Assembly: GCA_016284115.1 (NCBI GenBank)
Contig: JAEEOD010000039.1
Location: 1-7,260 of the forward strand
Length of the DNA stretch: 7,260 nt
Direction: 5' to 3'
Source: Bacteroidaceae bacterium
GTDB lineage: Bacteria > Bacteroidota > Bacteroidia > Bacteroidales > Bacteroidaceae
How positions within the stretch are numbered: the first letter of the stretch is position 1; the number at the start of each line of letters is the position of its first letter. A program made the translations under genes and the position numbers. Positions 5,882 to 7,260 of this stretch are shown here, piece after piece. Under the pieces are notes generated by a model, which had not been told where the DNA came from, did not search any database, and was given only the letters and a program-made list of their open reading frames with translations.

Positions 5882-5938
5882 TGATTACTTGCGGAGAGGT
5901 ACAGCAAAAGAAATGTTGAACCCATAAATACCGCAAGT

Positions 5939-6901
5939 ATGCCAAAAACGAGAAAGTGCGCTTATTGTGGCAAGGTTTTCACCACAAACAGCGGAATGCA
6001 GAAGTACTGCTCTGAGGAATGTGCCGAGCAAGCGAAGGAAACCAAGAAAAAGAGACAAAGGGATTTCCTTCGGGCTGTCGAGCCAGTGATGGAACTCCAG
6101 CAGCAGGAGTACTTGACCTTTTCCAAAGCAGCCATCCTTTTAGGCTGTACACGTCAGTATATCTATAAGCTTGTTGAACAAGGAAAGTTGCCAGCTTCAC
6201 GGCTGAGTAGCCGAATGGCTCTTGTCCGCAAGAGTGACATTGAGAAGATGTTTGCTGCCAATCCTTATAACCGTGTTCTGCCATGTACTAAGTCAAAGAA
6301 GTCTGTTTCCAAGAAAATGAAGAGTCCTGCAAAGGGCAAGGCAAAGGAGGAACGTGCAACCGATGAAGTTCTTGAATACTACACTGGCGAGGAAGTAAAG
6401 CAGATTTATAAGGTCAAGCAGTCATGGCTTTATGCATCTGCTAAGCGTCATCAGATTCCCATGTGCCGTATCGCAGGACGGAACTACTACAGCAAGAAAC
6501 ACATTGATGCTGTATTTGGCACTACCATCGACCTTGATGCCATCGTTGATTGGCTGTCACCACAGGAAGTAGCAGACCGATACGGCATCAATCTAACGGC
6601 AGTCCGTTCCTATGCCCATCGTCACAAGATTCCAAGTAAGCGAGAATATGGGCAGACCTACTATTCCCAAAGCCACTTTGATGAGCTCCGTCGTACTGAC
6701 CTCCTATCTAATGAGAACTATTATACAGTTGAGCAAGTGCAGCAACTCTATGGACTGACTAAGGCCAACATCTGCCACATCGTCAAGGTAAAGCACATTG
6801 AGAAGACAAAGGTAGGACGGCTTAACCTCCTGCTCCGTTCAGACGTTGAGAGAGTAATGGAAGAACGAAAATCCGTGGGAATGATCCCCTCTGGATTCTG
6901 A
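5939..6901 (+). CDS. Zinc-finger-like protein with four tandem excisionase-type helix-turn-helix units
   Basis: The 320-residue DNA-binding protein starts with a cysteine motif C7-x2-C10-x13-C24-x3-C28 that probably binds zinc. Four HTH units of the excisionase/MerR-like (HTH_17) type follow: about 58-105 (YLTFSKAAILLGCTRQYIYK), 147-193, 205-251 and 261-307. Each has an aromatic start, a T/S-x-E/K-x-[AV] first helix, a recognition helix, and a wing ending in a residue string such as YYSKKHIDAVF. A basic linker rich in Lys (117-138) separates units 1 and 2. No catalytic domain is seen. It lies 129 bp upstream of the integrase gene in the same direction. It probably acts as recombination directionality factor or regulator of the element; this is inference. 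Repeated TTGACA motifs flank the gene on both sides. Confidence 0.82.
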   Translation: MPKTRKCAYCGKVFTTNSGMQKYCSEECAEQAKETKKKRQRDFLRAVEPVMELQQQEYLTFSKAAILLGCTRQYIYKLVEQGKLPASRLSSRMALVRKSDIEKMFAANPYNRVLPCTKSKKSVSKKMKSPAKGKAKEERATDEVLEYYTGEEVKQIYKVKQSWLYASAKRHQIPMCRIAGRNYYSKKHIDAVFGTTIDLDAIVDWLSPQEVADRYGINLTAVRSYAHRHKIPSKREYGQTYYSQSHFDELRRTDLLSNENYYTVEQVQQLYGLTKANICHIVKVKHIEKTKVGRLNLLLRSDVERVMEERKSVGMIPSGF

Positions 6902-6913
6902 GTTTCTACCTTA

Positions 6914-6947
6914 TTGACAGATTATTCAGTGATTATTGGAAATAATC
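6914..6947. repeat. TTGACAGATT motif and triple GATTATT repeat upstream of the integrase
   Basis: TTGACAGATT (6914-6923) is identical to 5805-5814 in front of the HTH gene. GATTATT occurs at 6920-6926 and 6931-6937 in direct orientation, 11 bp apart (about one helical turn), and again inverted as AATAATC at 6941-6947, forming a 7-bp perfect palindrome with a 3-nt loop. Such spacing suits a dimeric or multi-domain DNA-binding protein, possibly the product of the preceding gene. Confidence 0.5.
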
Positions 6948-6983
6948 GGAATCAGCATGTCATCATTGAGTTCCTTTGCACCC

Positions 6984-7000
6984 GTGGAGAAACGCTCCAC
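6984..7000 (+). promoter_or_regulatory. Hairpin in the integrase leader
   Basis: GTGGAG (6984-6989) and CTCCAC (6995-7000) form a 6-bp GC-rich stem with loop AAACG, 30 nt before the integrase ATG. A near-consensus -7 box, TTCCTTTG (6971-6978), lies just upstream, but no -33 partner is present at 20 nt. If transcription starts there, the hairpin would be at the 5' end of the mRNA, where it could stabilise it or affect translation. No T-run follows, so it is not an intrinsic terminator. Confidence 0.35.
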
Positions 7001-7030
7001 CATGATTACTAACAATTAAAAGATATAAGT

Positions 7031-7260
7031 ATGAGTAACATCTGCAAGACCGTGACCCTCCGCACACGGAAAATCAAAGGCGGAGAACAGCTGTCCTTCT
7101 ATCTCGACTACTACACTGGCTATCGGGACGAGTCCACCATGAAGGTCATGCGCCATGAATCGCTCGGCATCTACATCTATGCCAAGCCGAAGTCACAACG
7201 GGAGAAGGACTACAACGACCGTATGCGTGAGAAGGCTGAGGCCCTCCGTTGCCGTCGCTA
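7031..7260 (+). CDS. Tyrosine-type site-specific integrase, N-terminal part (runs off the window)
   Basis: Only the first 76 codons are visible; the frame stays open to the edge. The start reads MSNICKTVTLRTRKIKGGEQ and continues with a beta-rich stretch (LSFYLDYYTGYRD), then HESLGIYIYAKPKSQREKDYN, ending in a charged helix. This is the N-terminal arm-binding pattern of Bacteroidales phage-type integrases, in which the SAM-like core-binding and catalytic R-H-R-Y domains follow; those are outside the window. Codon use is richer in C/G-ending codons (ATC, CTC, GAC, AAG) than in the lipoprotein gene, which supports a different origin. It lies downstream of the HTH regulator in the same orientation and would mediate integration and excision of the element. 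Confidence 0.75.
   Translation, partial: MSNICKTVTLRTRKIKGGEQLSFYLDYYTGYRDESTMKVMRHESLGIYIYAKPKSQREKDYNDRMREKAEALRCRR

Larger units (their letters stand above)
5591..5938. other. Noncoding repeat-rich region at the element end
   Basis: This 348-bp stretch has no convincing gene on either strand. It holds an imperfect 9-bp hairpin (5670-5698), a consensus promoter (5683-5714), an 8-bp inverted repeat (5697-5740), a second -7-like box TATTTTTG (5750-5757) without a -33 partner, and two diverged 42-bp direct repeats with three copies of AGTTGACA. Such density of sites next to an integrase module fits an attachment or regulatory region. The first 80 bp (5591-5668) show nothing recognisable. Confidence 0.6.
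5588..7260 (+). mobile_element. Left part of an integrated mobile element (boundary approximate)
   Basis: The region contains a repeat-rich noncoding end, a multi-HTH DNA-binding gene and a tyrosine-recombinase-type integrase that runs off the right edge. It abuts the prematurely ended repeat array of the lipoprotein gene. Bacteroidales integrative elements commonly carry such a regulator/integrase pair near one end. The left boundary is placed where similarity to LRR coding sequence stops (about 5582-5590). No target duplication or att core can be shown because the other end is outside the window. The type of element (conjugative, mobilizable or other) cannot be decided. Confidence 0.55.

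Noticed and set aside
5979..6284. Minus-strand open frame of 101 codons within the HTH gene.
   Set aside because: It is antisense to a gene with clear zinc-finger and HTH motifs, and its product shows no recognisable features.
1..7260. tRNA or rRNA genes.
   Set aside because: No cloverleaf or rRNA-like sequence was recognised on either strand by reading; a covariance-model scan was not possible.

Overview
The window looks like Bacteroidales chromosome (Bacteroides/Prevotella type). The -7 element TAnnTTTG precedes several genes, twice with TTTG at exactly 20 nt spacing. Genes lack Shine-Dalgarno sequences. There is a lipoprotein with a CSSDDKE surface-export-like N-terminus, a fimbrillin-like fold and BspA-type leucine-rich repeats, and a Bacteroides-style helix-turn-helix/integrase pair. 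The genus cannot be fixed from the sequence alone.

Region 1 (1-235) holds the start of a leftward transcription unit: a near-perfect promoter (141-172) and a GC-rich leader with a hairpin. Its gene lies outside the window.

Region 2 (236-4077, minus strand) is a compact four-gene operon, read right to left: a sugar-nucleotidyltransferase-fold (CDP-alcohol forming type) enzyme, a HisC/CobD-like PLP enzyme, a CDP-alcohol phosphatidyltransferase (CAPT) family membrane enzyme, and a YbhN/AglD/MprF-N-type membrane protein. Gaps are 16, 4 and 6 nt. The order fits a pathway in which a phosphorylated (amino)alcohol is made, activated as a CDP derivative, transferred to a lipid or other acceptor in the membrane, and perhaps translocated. 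The substrate cannot be read from the sequence. The CAPT protein has Gly where the fourth motif Asp (catalytic base in known members) is expected, and it carries a large soluble insert.

Region 3 (4102-5590) has divergent promoters around an 8-bp perfect inverted repeat, then a plus-strand surface lipoprotein: signal peptide, fimbrillin-like region, EF-hand-like loop and only two and a fraction BspA-type repeats before an abrupt stop.

Region 4 (about 5588-7260) looks like the end of an integrated mobile element. A 348-bp noncoding stretch rich in direct and inverted repeats is followed by a regulator with an N-terminal zinc-finger-like motif and four tandem excisionase-like helix-turn-helix units, then the first 76 codons of a tyrosine-recombinase-type integrase. 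The motif TTGACA recurs upstream of both genes, which suggests autoregulation or recombination-control sites for the multi-HTH protein. The lipoprotein's repeat array seems to be cut where this element begins.
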